Assembly (NCBI GenBank): GCA_973895155.1
Contig: OZ316891.1
Location: 28,210,001-28,274,000 of the forward strand
Source: Marsupella aquatica
Taxonomy: Eukaryota; Marchantiophyta
Reading direction: 5' to 3'
Length of the DNA: 64,000 nucleotides
Position 1 is the stretch's first letter; the number at the start of each line of letters is the position of its first letter. Of this stretch, positions 1 through 11,310 are shown one piece after another. The translations under genes were made by a program, and so were the position numbers. The notes beneath the pieces are model-generated. The model saw nothing but the letters and a program-made list of their open reading frames with translations, made no database searches and was not told the origin of the DNA.

Positions 1-1
1 C

Positions 2-1137
2 GATGAGGATATCCAATCAAGTGTTTTGGAGATTATGGGTACAAATGTTAGCACGAACTTCATAACGTGCCCAGCAGATCCTGGAGCAACACTGGGGATC
101 AAGCTGCCATTTCTTGTGATGATCATCAAGAACCTTAAGAAGTACTTCACGTTTGAAGTACAGGTGCTCGATGACAAGAATGTTCGCCGACGATTCCGAG
201 CTTCCAACTATCAGGTAGGCTTTATGTCTTGCTAAGCTTCATCATGATGTTTGTTCTATATGATCATGACATTTAAGGTCAGGCGAAAGAATTAGGGATT
301 AAGATGTGCTCCTCTAAAGATCTTGGATTTTCTTGGTTGTTGTTTGAGACTCTTGTTCTAAGTTGTTGGTTCTCACACTCAGCCAAGGACTGGATTGACG
401 ATTGTCTTGTGGGCCTTAGTTTTCCATGAAGGATTTTGTTTTGGTTGGGTCTCTATGCACTAAACATGTATCAAGCTTATATGTAAAGTGAGTGACAAAC
501 TTCGCAACGCTTTTTTACTGAGAGGAAGGTGAAAGGGTTCCAACAGGCTTGAACGATCTACATGGCTAAATATTGGAGCCCTAAAAAATAAAACAGAAAA
601 CATGACTTCACAATTTTTTTTGATTGGTAGTTCTATCTCTCAATGTGAGATCCTGAACTGCCAGTTTCCCATATTTTCATGTTATTTTTCTGTTTCGTAG
701 CAAATAATTCTATGGAGGTAGAAGGGTGTGCCTGGAATGTCTTTTACAGACAGGGTTATTGACAAAAGAGTTGTCCAAAATGTTGGCCTCTATGTTAAGA
801 AGCTGTCTCCCTTCGTAAGTGAGAAGTAGACTCATCCGACTCATCCAGCAAGGCAAGAATGGTTCTCATGCTCAATGTTGTCATTTCTTTGCAGTCTTCT
901 ACACGTGTCAGACCGTTTATTTGCACCATGCCGATGAGACTAGACGAAGGATGGAATCAAATACAATTCAATCTCTCTGACTTCACCCGACGTGCTTATG
1001 GCACAAACTATGTAGAAACCTTGCGTGTCCAAGTTCATGCAAATTGTCGCATTCGACGTATCTACTTTTCTGATCGCCTATATTCAGAGGAAGAACTGCC
1101 TCCTGAATTCAAGCTCTTCTTGCCGATTCAGGTATGA
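2..1137 (+). CDS. BUG22: CFAP20/BUG22 family ciliary protein, 3' part (5' end outside window)
   Basis: Two exons are visible, 2-214 and 895-1137, joined by a GT-AG intron (donor after ...SNYQ, acceptor ctttgcag). The reading frame enters from the left edge, so the start codon and the first residues are missing. The encoded segments include [50 protein letters not shown] and the C-terminal [20 protein letters not shown], which match the near-invariant CFAP20 (BUG22/GTL3) family over its full C-terminal two thirds. The family is a small soluble axonemal and centriolar protein, also kept in non-ciliated plants. The frame ends QV-stop at 1137, directly across a possible donor (ggtatg at 1131), so a short last exon coding a Lys-rich tail may lie downstream. 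Identification is secure; the exact C-terminus is not. Confidence 0.93.
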
Positions 1138-3176
1138 TTCAAAATCCTAAAAATGATTTTTCTGGACAAGGAAATTATCTTCATGTAGAATTCGCAATGT
1201 TCTGAAGTGAAGGTTGTCGGTTAGGAGGAAGCTTGGCTTTCGTTGATATGGCCTGCTGTCAACAATTGTCCTCTATCGTTAGTTTTATTTCTCTGGACTC
1301 ATTGCAGAGGTAGACTCAAAAATGACAGTCTATACTCCCTCCGGACATGATTCCTGACTGAGTAGAAAATCTTTATTTATGGGAGTTAGTGTTGGCTAAC
1401 CAATCCATTGTTCTCTCAGTCATGGCTGAGAGAATCTGTTCGGAGCCACGGATATACCTCCCACGTTCAAATGCCCCTGGGGACTGCTCACATATTTCAG
1501 GACTCGTATGACTTGTTGTGCAGAAAACTTGACACGATTCGGATAGATGGAGTTACTAGATTCAAACATCAAAGTCGACATTGTGCATCGTAAACCCGAC
1601 ATGTTGATCCTTGAGCAGCTGCGAAGATCCTGTCAGATTACTCTGTGTTCTAACGTTGGGCTTAAACCCAAATGATTCTGGTAAGATAAGACGCAACGTA
1701 CGGTTGACGAACAGTTTTGTTTCGATGTGCCGAATTTCTCCGATTTTAAGCTCTAAAGCCTGAGTGGCACCCGATGGATGTACGATGATGGAATGAGAGT
1801 TGAACCTTGCAGTCTCTTAGTATCCACACCAGTGGTGAATAAATGAGTTTGTTCATTTCGCTGATTGGTGGAGGACGAAGTTCATCTCTCAGAGCTTCCA
1901 TCAGATGTATCATTCCACTGTTGACATAGTTTTGCACTTGAAGTCCGATCTTCACCCAGTGCTGACGTGTTTCGTCTATTGTCAATCTCGTCCAGCTAGT
2001 CCTTTGACTTGCGAAACATGAACGTAATGAATGAAATTGTTGAGAAAAGTTTACCGAGTTTCCGACGAGAATAAGCTGAAATGAATTTCAAACTGCTTGG
2101 CATTAAGAAGGACGTTCTGCTGAGAGACATGTGCTTCACCAATGTTGCATGATCATGAAATTTGTTTGATACGAAACTGGGGCAACAACGGGCGGTTGCT
2201 TCGGTTGATTCCATATATTTTTATTTCACAGCGAGAAGAACCTCCCACATCGTTAAGCTTCAATTTGCAAGTTGTAAGCCGAGCGGCGTGGTTGGTCGTA
2301 AGGGGCTAATAATTGGTTGAGAATGTAGGTATACATTTCTGAGGAGTCTGCTCGGATAAGGTATATAGGGTGGTACCCACCAGCATCAAGTGAACAGGCC
2401 ATACTCGCAAAGCCCTCAATCTTACAGCCCGCATAATTGTAGAGAAGCAGCTCCAGCAAGAAAGGAGAGACGTAGGATGGGGAGAGGGATTCGCACACGC
2501 CATGAAGGATTTCACTAACAAGTAATGATCCCTCAATCGACCACATTTTACATTCGATATGCAATGAGCTGCTCCCCTCCATATAGTGTACGCAGGAACG
2601 GGGACAAGAATTTCTATGCCGTGGCGTCCTTTTATAGTCAAGCTAGTACTAGTATTTTAGTAGTGGTATCGGAAACAGTTTCTTGAGCACCCTCCAATAA
2701 CGTAAAGAGCAAACAAGTCCAGGCGCGAAGCGCGAACGATCCAATCTTGCACCCTCCAACATCTTAACGAGCCGACAATTCCAGACGTGAGGCGAATGAA
2801 CGCCTTGCAAGACTGCATTTCTTTCAAGTATGGACGAAAATGTCTTGACGAAACGCGGAATTTAGTATATGGATTCTAAGAATGAGCCAAGTGAACGGAT
2901 TAGTGAGGTAAACGAATGACGGGGAAAAGCATTCACAAGAGTTTTACACATTCAGCACTGTGTATTGTTTCCTCTCAGAGGAATCGAGGGTCTTATTACT
3001 ACCACTGATGTGGTGCGCATAAACTAGAAGAGTTTATTATTAAAGGGATTGAACCCAACACGGCAGAATGGACGTCTTTGTCAACCAATTAACGGGTAAA
3101 GCAATTAGGCCGTCATTGTTCAGCCCCATCTCCTTTCATTCACACGATAAAACACATCCATCACTCAATGCGAGTA
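1138..3176. other. Intergenic spacer, no gene recognised
   Basis: Only short open frames are present (for example 1746-1985, 1996-2214 and 2253-2582 on the minus strand). They overlap each other in different frames, show no recognisable motif and have no convincing splice pattern. The 3' ends of BUG22 (+) and the mTERF gene (-) converge here. Confidence 0.5.
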
Positions 3177-6168
3177 TTAGATCTGTACTTTATTTTTCCT
3201 TTCAAACTTTTTTGCGAACATACTTAGTAGGAGATCATGACGGAACTTTTCATATGCTTCCACACTGGACTTTGCCCACTGACAGAAAGCGATATCTGAG
3301 ATGGTTAACAGCCGCATTGGGAAGGGGCCCTCTGGAGTTCTTTCTAAAAATTCGGAGTACCTATGGCGAGGAATAATTCTTTGATTAAAGACAGGCTAAA
3401 ATAAGCTGGAAAACTGGTGACAGTATGTACACCACCGTTGAGCTCTTTCACGAGGTAATTGTATTTGGGCTGCAAGCAGTTCTCGACAGAAAGAGAAAGA
3501 ATCTGCACAAGCAGCAGTTCAGAGTGTTAGACATGACAGACACATGAAAGGAAACACCATAGTTATCATCTGGAAGGAAAATTACACAAACGAGAGATCC
3601 AGCAAGTGAAGCGAAAGGGGCCAACCTGTGTTAATCTCGAAAGCACTTTGCTAACATCATCTTCACTCATTCCTAAGCTCCGAAGGTATTTAACACGGGG
3701 ACGAACTCCGTCCTGCATACTGTAGTGAAGAAGTTGAGGATGTCTGGTAACCATCTTTGCAAGCGTTTCTTTGGATAGTTTCAATTCGTTGAGGTAGAAG
3801 TCTAACCTTGGTTCCAAAGAATCTTGTATGCTCTGTGTCAGGATCTGAGGACTTCGCATTACAATCTTGCCAATGTCCTCAGACCTAATGCCCACAATTT
3901 TCACCAGATAAGATATTCTGGGTTTGATGGATCTCTCTAAGCTACATTCTAATAAACTGGGTGCTACAGTAATAATCTTTCCTAGTTTAGACTCATCCAA
4001 ACCTAGGCTTTTCAGATATTTCACCCGAGGTTTCATTGCCTGCTCTACTCTATACTCTAAAATTTGCGGATGCCTTACAACTAGTTTTGGTAGGTGCTGA
4101 AACTGAACCCCTACACTAAGAAGAAACTCAACTCGCTCTTTTACCCCATTTACATTTGCTTGAAGGCAGGATTTATGCTTGTCTACTATTCTGATGAATT
4201 CCCTCTCCCGCACACCCACAGAGTGCAGATACGCAAGCAGTGCCTCACATTTATCCTCGAGGCCAAATCTTTTTGACATGGAACTTCCATCCCCATCCTC
4301 CTTGCCGCCAGCATCCTGTCAAGGAAAGAACAGCGACGCTTGTGGTGTGAAAATCACCCAAATCCAGGTACAATAAGACACCAGGGATTTAAATAACATT
4401 TTAGAGTCATAAAATCATAGAGAAAAGTAAAACTGTGAACAGGGATCGCCGATTCATTGACAATCCTGACGCAAAGTAGGGACAAAAGTGGCCCAATGAG
4501 AGGACCAAATTGAACAAAAAACTGCACGATATTACAAAAGCAGGAGGTGGTGCAGGTGTCCTATTAGAGTCTCATACCACAGGCGAAACAGTCCCATGTT
4601 TTAGGCTTGAACTTGTTGTGATCTTGAAAACAGTTTCACTCGTTGGGATTTTTGCAAGTCCGTTCGATGTTTGTACTTTCACGCTTGGCGTAGTTTCTGC
4701 CAGCGCCGAAACCCTTAACTTTTGCCGTCGGATTATCTGATATGCCTGCTCTTCCCAAGCGGAATCCGATAAAAACTTGTCACCATTATTTATCAAATGC
4801 ATGTCATCCACATTAGATCGTGCACGTGCAGACTTGAATTTGATTCCAAGTGGACCAGACTTAATCCGAGTCCCATTCAGCCCATCTGATCTGACCTGCT
4901 GCTTGATTGCAGGATTCTTCCCTGCCTTTGGTACCTGTGTGATGACCTGTGGGCTTCCCATGCTGGCAACCCTGTTTGCTCCAGCCCTGGTAATCCTTTT
5001 CCCTTTACGATGACTCTTTCGGCCATCAAGTTCCTCCTCCAGATACTCCATCTCCAACACATGGAAATCCTGTTCACATCCAAACAATCTACGGTGTGAG
5101 AAACAGCTCTGCGCAAACTAGCGGACATCGAATAGCTGATTGCTATCATATGCGGGACCAGCAAGCAAGTGGGGCAAAAGTGGCTCTAGTGATCATTAAT
5201 CTCCAAATTACTTGAAACTGGAAATCTTGCCAAGTGAGTGCGCCTGACTACAACTTTTCATGGACCTGGAAATCTTGCCAACTGGAAATCTTGCCAAGTG
5301 AGTGGGCCTGACTACAACTTTTCATGGACCTAAAGGACAGTGCTCTACAGGGTTTCACTGTCCCTACAAGTTTTTGCACCTTTGTGTCCGATCTCGTACT
5401 GGTAGGTATAGGGGAAACGTCACCTTGTATCCCTACTTCTTCAAGGAGCAAATAATCTGGCATAATTGGAGTAGTTCTCAAAACTGAAACCAAGGGATGG
5501 AAATCAAATTCCATGACTTCTAGAAAACAGATACACCTTTAAAGCCACTGCAGTTCTCAAATTGAAGCGAAGGAAGGGCCGGGCGGGGGGGGGGGGAGGG
5601 GGTCAAATATACTGAAGGCCTTCTAATTTCTTGGCATTGGATGGGGAGTCAAACAGCCAAAGGCTCTCTCTTCTATTCCCTGACAAAAGAGGCTCGACCT
5701 TCACAATCCATTCAGATCTTCATTCAGCCATTCATCTACACCAAGACAAGTAACATACACAATACTAGAGCAAGCAAACAGGCTAGCTTGCTCACTCACC
5801 GCGGACAGCGCGTCGCAGAGCTCGTCGTCATCGTCACAATCCGTGGTCGGGAGAGGCTCTCCAAAACGAGAACGCCGGTTGGATCTCTTGATCTTCGCAC
5901 TGGACTGCTGGGACGACGCTACCACCACACCCACCGGTGCAGCGGCAGCCGCTGCTGTCGACGACGATATCACCCCTACTGCTGCTGCTGCTGCTGTTGT
6001 TGTTCTTGCTGCTCGTCCAACTCCGCCGACCGATTTCACCGAGAAGTATTTCGCCTGAGCCACCACCACGAACTGCGGCTCATAGCTGCTGCTGCTGCTG
6101 CTGGGCCTGCTTCTGTTGGCAATTAATGCAGGACTGTTTCCTTGCCTTCCCACCACAGCAGCGGCCAT
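3177..6168 (-). CDS. mTERF-family organellar nucleic-acid-binding protein, four exons, one frameshift
   Basis: Exons on the minus strand are 6168-5800, 5069-4578, 4315-3626 and 3503-3177; every junction is GT-AG and phase 0. Exon 1 encodes a Ser/Ala-rich, basic, acid-poor N-terminus typical of a plastid or mitochondrial transit peptide, with polyalanine runs coded by GCA/GCG repeats. Exons 3 and 4 encode repeated helical mTERF motifs of about 35 residues, recognisable by the recurring patterns P.V.YL.SLG, RHPQIL, RSPQIL and RHPQLL. The C-terminal part has PKYNYLVKEL, FPAYFSLSL, PRHRY and PEGPFPMRLL, as in plant mTERFs. These proteins bind organelle DNA or RNA and act in transcription termination, splicing or ribosome assembly. 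One base is missing at about 3381-3390, so the frame as written stops after ...FLAIGTPNF, whereas the conserved C-terminus continues in the next frame to a stop at 3177. Either the locus is damaged or the base is an assembly error. Confidence 0.85.
5581..5603. repeat. Poly-G tract in mTERF intron 1
   Basis: A run of G interrupted only by single C and A bases, lying in the first intron of the mTERF gene. On the transcribed minus strand it reads as poly-C. It is an error-prone tract for sequencing and a possible G-quadruplex on the plus strand. Confidence 0.7.
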
Positions 6169-6438
6169 CGCTCCCGTCTCACCGAGCTGCGAGGCATTCC
6201 ATGAATGGGTAGAGAGGAAGAAAGAAAGAATCGAGCAATGAGAGGCGACTCAGATCGCGACGCGATGTTGGCTGCTTCTGTTGGTAATTAATGCAGGACC
6301 ATTCCATTGCCTTCCCACCACCGCAGCGGCCATCGCTCCCGTCTCATCGAGCTGCGAGGAATTCCATCATTCCATGAATTGGCAGAGAGGAAGAAAGTGT
6401 CGAGCTACCAGAGGCGATTGAGATCGCGACGAGATGTT
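6109..6438. repeat. Tandem duplication of mTERF 5' end, creates an upstream ORF
   Basis: About 160 bp is present twice in direct orientation: 6109-6270 and 6272-6438. Shared blocks include ttctgttgg.aattaatgca, cggccatcgctcccgtctca and gagctgcgagg. The first copy carries the mTERF start codon (6168) and its first codons. The second copy lies upstream of the gene and repeats that start codon at 6333, followed by MAAAVVGRQ, before ending at a TGA after about 27 codons. The duplicated start is therefore a candidate uORF in the 5' leader. Confidence 0.75.
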
Positions 6439-8494
6439 CATTTTCGCGATGTGGGGAAGCAAAATGCTCGGGCTGTTTCCTATATGGCGACAGAATCGTG
6501 AAAGGAACGCCAAATTCTGGATTCTCTCGCTGATTTCGCGATCACAATTTTTCATTATTCTATTGGTGCTTTCGTGATAACAATTTTTAATTTTTTTAAA
6601 ATGAAAATCATCGAAACCCCACGAAAAGGGAAGAGTTTGTCATAACATTTGAACACTAGATATATGAGTTTCAACACAAGTGAACTACTACACATACATG
6701 TCTCTCTGGTAAGCCATAACAATTTGTAACCTGGCCCGGGGACCAAAGAGGTATGGTCAGAACTATTGCAAATGCACTCTCTTTAATATTCTTGTATATT
6801 TTGGAGAATCATATGCAAAGAAAAAAATTTTGGAGGCATTTTCGGGCCCCAACCACAAAGCTGAACTGAAAAAGATGTTCAAATTGATGAAAGTAAAGTC
6901 TAGATGGACCTAGGGGTGTGCTTTGAGCGAAGCCCCCATAGATTTCCAAAGCTGGAATGGAGTGACTCAAAACATCAAAATCTGTTAGGATAGCATTTTT
7001 TTAATAATTTTGATTCATATGTGACCTAAAATTAGTTCGTGGACCCCTGGCTACATTTTTTAGGCCTTGTTTGAGCTTGCGTTTTGAGAGGCTAATATGG
7101 TCCATACAAGGGTCCATAATGCTCTGCTAGCACACATTAAAACACTTAAGATCTATGAGATATTTTCACTAATTTTAGAATATTAATTAATAAACCCAAG
7201 GCACAATTTTGTTTACGTTAGTTGATTTGGGCATTGGATGACACTATATTTGACCACTAAATTGCCCTAGGTACTCAATTTGAGTTGAGAAGACTACTTT
7301 CTCCAGATCAATTGAGAAATCTACTTTCCGAGGTTAATAGTCTCATGACCTTGACGCAACTATTCACCAAATGAAGAAGGGCAGCCCTTAATAAGCTTTC
7401 AAAAGAGAGAAGTATGATTAAGAAGAGAAGCTGGTAGTCATGTTGTGTTGGACAAATAGTTTAGCTAGATTTTAAAGCTTGTATTGTTTAGATTAGATTA
7501 GATTTTTCACGAAATCAATTGTGGACCCATTCAGCCATGCCTAAGCAGTTGACATTTTTTCAACTGTCACATGAAAACTTTGCTTTGTAGGCCAAAGTTG
7601 ACACCATGGTTATCACAAGTAGTTGTCAAAATCAGGCTTTTTCGCTACATGCAACCAAATTCTCAAGCTACGAGAGTCAATAGTCAATCCGTGGCAAGTC
7701 CATTTGAAACCAAATCAATGTCTGATCAAATGAATTGAATAAATTCACTGAGTTCAAGTTTTGACCATAGCTTGCAGTTTGCCTAAATTGCAAAAGGCTG
7801 GAAATCTTACTCCATATGCCAATTACCCTTTAACAAGGAAGTTATCAAGTTAGTTATTAGTCATGTTTATTATTTGAAAAATACTTTTGAAATCTTTGAA
7901 TTTAATTTTTAAAATTGGATACGTAACTAAAACAGTTACATAGTGACAGTTTTACCCGTCTTGCTTTTTGCATTTCTAAATTTTTACATTTCTTTTTATG
8001 GCATGGCGTCCCAAAATTTACACCCAAATTGACGCAAACACGAATGAAAACTGTAAGTTGATTCATAAACTGATGAGTCTTGTTTGTTGCGGTTGGTTGT
8101 TGACGTGGCACACTCTAGTGCCAGGAATTTTGGAAGGGACCTCTCATGGGGTCAGTAAATAGGCTTCCATTAATATGAGTGGCGGCAAGTAGTGGCTCAT
8201 GCAAACTACTCAGGGAGTCCTTCACAAAAATGAAAGGTCCTTTATTAAAGTGGTAAGTTTGTGCTTGTGGCCAAGTTCTGAGGGCCTACTTCATAAAAGT
8301 GGAGCTCTCAAACTCCAAACCAGGAGACATGGTCCCAATGGCAAAGCAACCACATAAAGGGGGTGAAGGAAGGGGAAGAGCCCCCCAGAAGACCAAAGAG
8401 GTCAAACAAGTCAAGAAGCACCCCACAAAAGCAAAGGAACAAAGAGAAAAATAAGGAGCACACTAAGAAACTGAGAAGTCTAACACCCTAGTAG
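6439..8494. other. AT-rich intergenic DNA, no gene recognised
   Basis: No open frame above about 70 codons carries a recognisable motif, and no clear repeats were seen. It separates the mTERF 5' region from retroelement A. Confidence 0.5.
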
Positions 8495-8870
8495 TGTCAT
8501 GCCAAGGGACAGTGCCTCTTATGCACATCGGCATGTCCCTCGCCTGCCCGCTAGGTATGTAGTTAGGGCTCGTGTACTACCTGAGTTAGCGACATGTTCT
8601 TGTAGCAAGTCTGGGCCGTTCTTGAAGCAAATGTGCTTGTTAGTGTGACGCCAGGACTTTGCTTGCTTAGGGCATGTCTTTCTTTGTGGGTTTTCAGTTC
8701 TTCTTGAATCGTTGTTGACAGAGCTCAGACAGTGCTCGTCAGTTCCGTACACGGGATTCACACAGTGATTCGTTAGATGCTCCCGGCCGATCTTGGCATC
8801 CCGCTGGTTTTTGATTCGATTTCAGTACGATTGTTTCTCTTACGCCTTTTATTCAAGAAGAACTGCCGAG
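8495..8870 (+). repeat. LTR-like 5' terminal sequence of element A
   Basis: It starts TGTCATGCC and is about 90% identical to 39414-39790 at the head of copy B; similarity becomes patchy after ...aagaagaactgccgag. It opens with an inverted repeat (agggaca ... tgtccct). The shared TG start and the sharp edge at both loci support an element terminus, but without a 3' partner the LTR/leader border and the primer-binding site cannot be fixed. Confidence 0.6.
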
Positions 8871-10231
8871 ATAGTGGTGAGGGGAAGAAGATTGCTCGTG
8901 ACGATTTCAACAATTTCTGGTGAAGCCATTGCAATTTCTTCGACGGACATCAGAGTGATGAGTTAAAAGTTATGGGTTTATTGTGGTGTTATGTGTATAC
9001 TTAAGTGTATACACATAACACTCCCTTGGGGGGCCCGGGTTTTTCGTTTCCGGCCACAATCTTCTTTGACCTGCTAATCCCGCTTCCGACTGTCACTGCC
9101 GATCTGCTGCCGCGGATTGCTTCCGGCTACTGCGCCCTCGCTTTGAATTAATGTGTTTGGTCCCTTTCCTCCCGTTTTCTTTCTTCCGGTCGACCGCCGC
9201 CTGGTTCCTCTCTTTCCCCCGTCGTTGCTCCTCGGCTGCTCGGCACCCTGCATAGGGTCGCGCGCCACTTTTCTTGTTACGTCGAGTACAAAGCGACAGT
9301 CGAGAGGGAGGGGGCACATTAAGGAGGGGAGGGGAGTTAAGTCGACTCCCTTCTCGGGAGTACATACGACTCCCTCCTTGGGAGTTTCTGCCAGAGGGCA
9401 CGAAGCCCCAATTGCTTTTAGAGGGGAGGGGGAAGCGAAAGGAGGGCACGAAGCCCACTTCACCAACATTAAAGAAGGGGGAGGGGGGAGTTGAAGCAAA
9501 AGGAGGGCACGAGGCCCTATGAGTAATTAAGAGAGGGGGAGTACATTCGACTCCCTCCTCTCGGGAGTCACAGTCCTGCCAGGCACGAGCACAAGGGCAC
9601 GAGGCCCTATGAAGCAATAAAGAGTGGGGAAGGAGGAGTACATTCGAACTCCCTCACACGGGAGCCCTTTTGCTAGGCGCGAGGCCCTATGCAGGGCTCG
9701 AGCTATTAACTCTTGGGGGTCCCATTTCTCTTTTTCCCTTCTCCTACCTTCATCGTTTTTCTTTCCATACGCACGCCGTTGCATTCTTCATCTTTTGGCC
9801 GGATTTTTCCTTTTGCCTCGCTGTGTTTGTTGTGTATAGGGTCGCGTGCCTATACACATTCGGGCTTCGGCCGGTCCGCCTTAAACCAGATGTGTATACA
9901 CTTAGGGGCGGGCCCGTTTTGCACCATATTTCTTTCCCGGGGTCTGGTCGCTACATAGGGATGCGAGCACGGTTTGTGTATACACCTAGGGCTTGTGCAT
10001 ACACATAGGGGACCCCATTTTGCCGTTTTCTCTTGTTTTCTTCTGCTTCATTTATTTTGACCCTTTTAGGCAAGGCCGGTATACACATCGGGGCCAATTT
10101 CATTCTGTTTAACCCCGGCCTCCTTGCCTCACGCTGTTGCTCCATTTGTGGGTTAATTTTCTAGCCTTGGGGCTGCCATTCCTTTTTCTTGTCAATTTCT
10201 TTCCTATTGGCACCCCGAGTGAGCATGCAGC
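8871..10231 (+). promoter_or_regulatory. Long 5' leader made of small hairpin modules
   Basis: About 1.36 kb lies before gag and has no convincing long gene. It holds a near-perfect hairpin at 8988-9019 (ttatgtgtatac / gtgtatacacataa). It also has repeated GACTCCC-loop-GGGAGT stems (9345-9362, 9369-9386, 9550-9569, and a variant at 9647-9665), repeated GGGC-ACGA-GCCC stems (about 9396, 9444, 9504 and 9595), and several gtgtatacac dyads near 9893, 9980 and 10080. Copy B has the same module types in its leader. A role in packaging, dimerisation or translation is inference. Confidence 0.55.
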
Positions 10232-11310
10232 ATGTCAGCCGACGAGCCGGGAGGTAGCAGCTCACTGCCACCAACACCCCGGTACCACTTACGGAGTGAT
10301 CCACGACCGTTGGTGCCAATTTCATTGGAGTCTCGGCAATTCCGACGACGTCAGCAGACAACAGCACCAACACCCACACCACGCCATCCTTCTGCTACAT
10401 TTGGCCATCGCTTCACCACTACTCCAAAGCCTGCTATCACTTCATTGCCATTTACCCCTTCTGCATCAGTGGTTGTTCCTGCTTCACCGACATACAACAT
10501 GGATGCCAGCCACTCATCTGGCCGCATTGAGTGCTTCAGCGGGCGGCCACACACTGTCTCTTTATGTGAGTTCAAATCCACTTTTTACACTGTCGTTTAT
10601 GAATTGGAGTTGAAGTATGGCAGCAATTTCACAAATGCTTTTGCATTTAAGCAGCTAGCCAGGTATGTGCACCATGAGGCTTTAGATGTGTATGAGCAGC
10701 ACTCTCAATGGCTGCTTGCTGTCACACAGTTGCCTAACCCTACCTATGCCAGTGCAATTGCGGCAGCCTCACAATTGGCCTTACAGAATGCCATTGCAGC
10801 CCATGCTGCTGCTCCTGCCACTTCCCCTCCTACTCCAGTTCCTACCACTACGCCAGTTACTCCCACTGTCTTGGCACAAGCTACATCAGGCATTTCTCCC
10901 ACCATTGATTCTCCTGCCTTTGCTGATCCAGTGGCTGAGTTTTTCCAGGTTCTTGAATTGGAATTCCCAATCAAGAGTGCTGACAAAATCATGCAGTTGG
11001 CGACCTTTGTGAGGCAGCGCGATGAAACCTTGAAGATGATGTATTGTCGGCTTCTCAAGCTGAAGGAGGACACCTAGAGCATCACTGACCTGGAAGCTGC
11101 TCATCGCTATCTTCGCGCATTGGAGGGCACACCAGCTCTCCATTCGCAAGTGTTGCAGCAAGTATTCTCAGAGTTTGGAGACAGCTACACCCTGCTCAAT
11201 GTCTATGACACTGCTGAGAAACTTGAGTTGGCCCATGCACATTATGAGGTGTACGTCCACCGCGATCCAGGTACCAGGCCGCTGCCCCTACACTGGCCAC
11301 CCCTTCCCGT
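10232..11310 (+). pseudogene. Gag N-terminal and capsid region, element A (broken)
   Basis: The ATG at 10232 matches the equivalent start in copy B at 41343 (MS.DEPGGSS). The product begins with a Pro/Ser/Thr/Arg-rich segment. A capsid-like helical region follows (FSGRPHTVSLCEFKSTFY, YGSNFTNAFAFKQLARYV) that resembles retrotransposon Gag domains, then a long Ala/Pro/Thr linker. A TAG at 11075-11077 replaces a CAG that copy B retains. Near 11,250 a short deletion relative to B shifts the frame before the zinc knuckles. The intact ancestor would have read directly into the nucleocapsid and protease region. Confidence 0.75.

Noticed and set aside
1746-2641. Minus-strand frames between BUG22 and mTERF as one spliced gene
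   Set aside because: No in-phase GT-AG chain and no recognisable domain could be found.
3068-3376. Plus-strand open frame of 102 codons
   Set aside because: It is antisense to the conserved last exon of the mTERF gene and has no motif of its own.
5641-6126. Plus-strand frame of 161 codons with Cys and Ser runs
   Set aside because: It is the antisense shadow of mTERF exon 1; its runs come from the alanine-coding trinucleotide repeats.
9074-9839. Several overlapping long frames on both strands
   Set aside because: They run through the hairpin modules of the retroelement leader, overlap in all frames, and show only repeat-derived composition.
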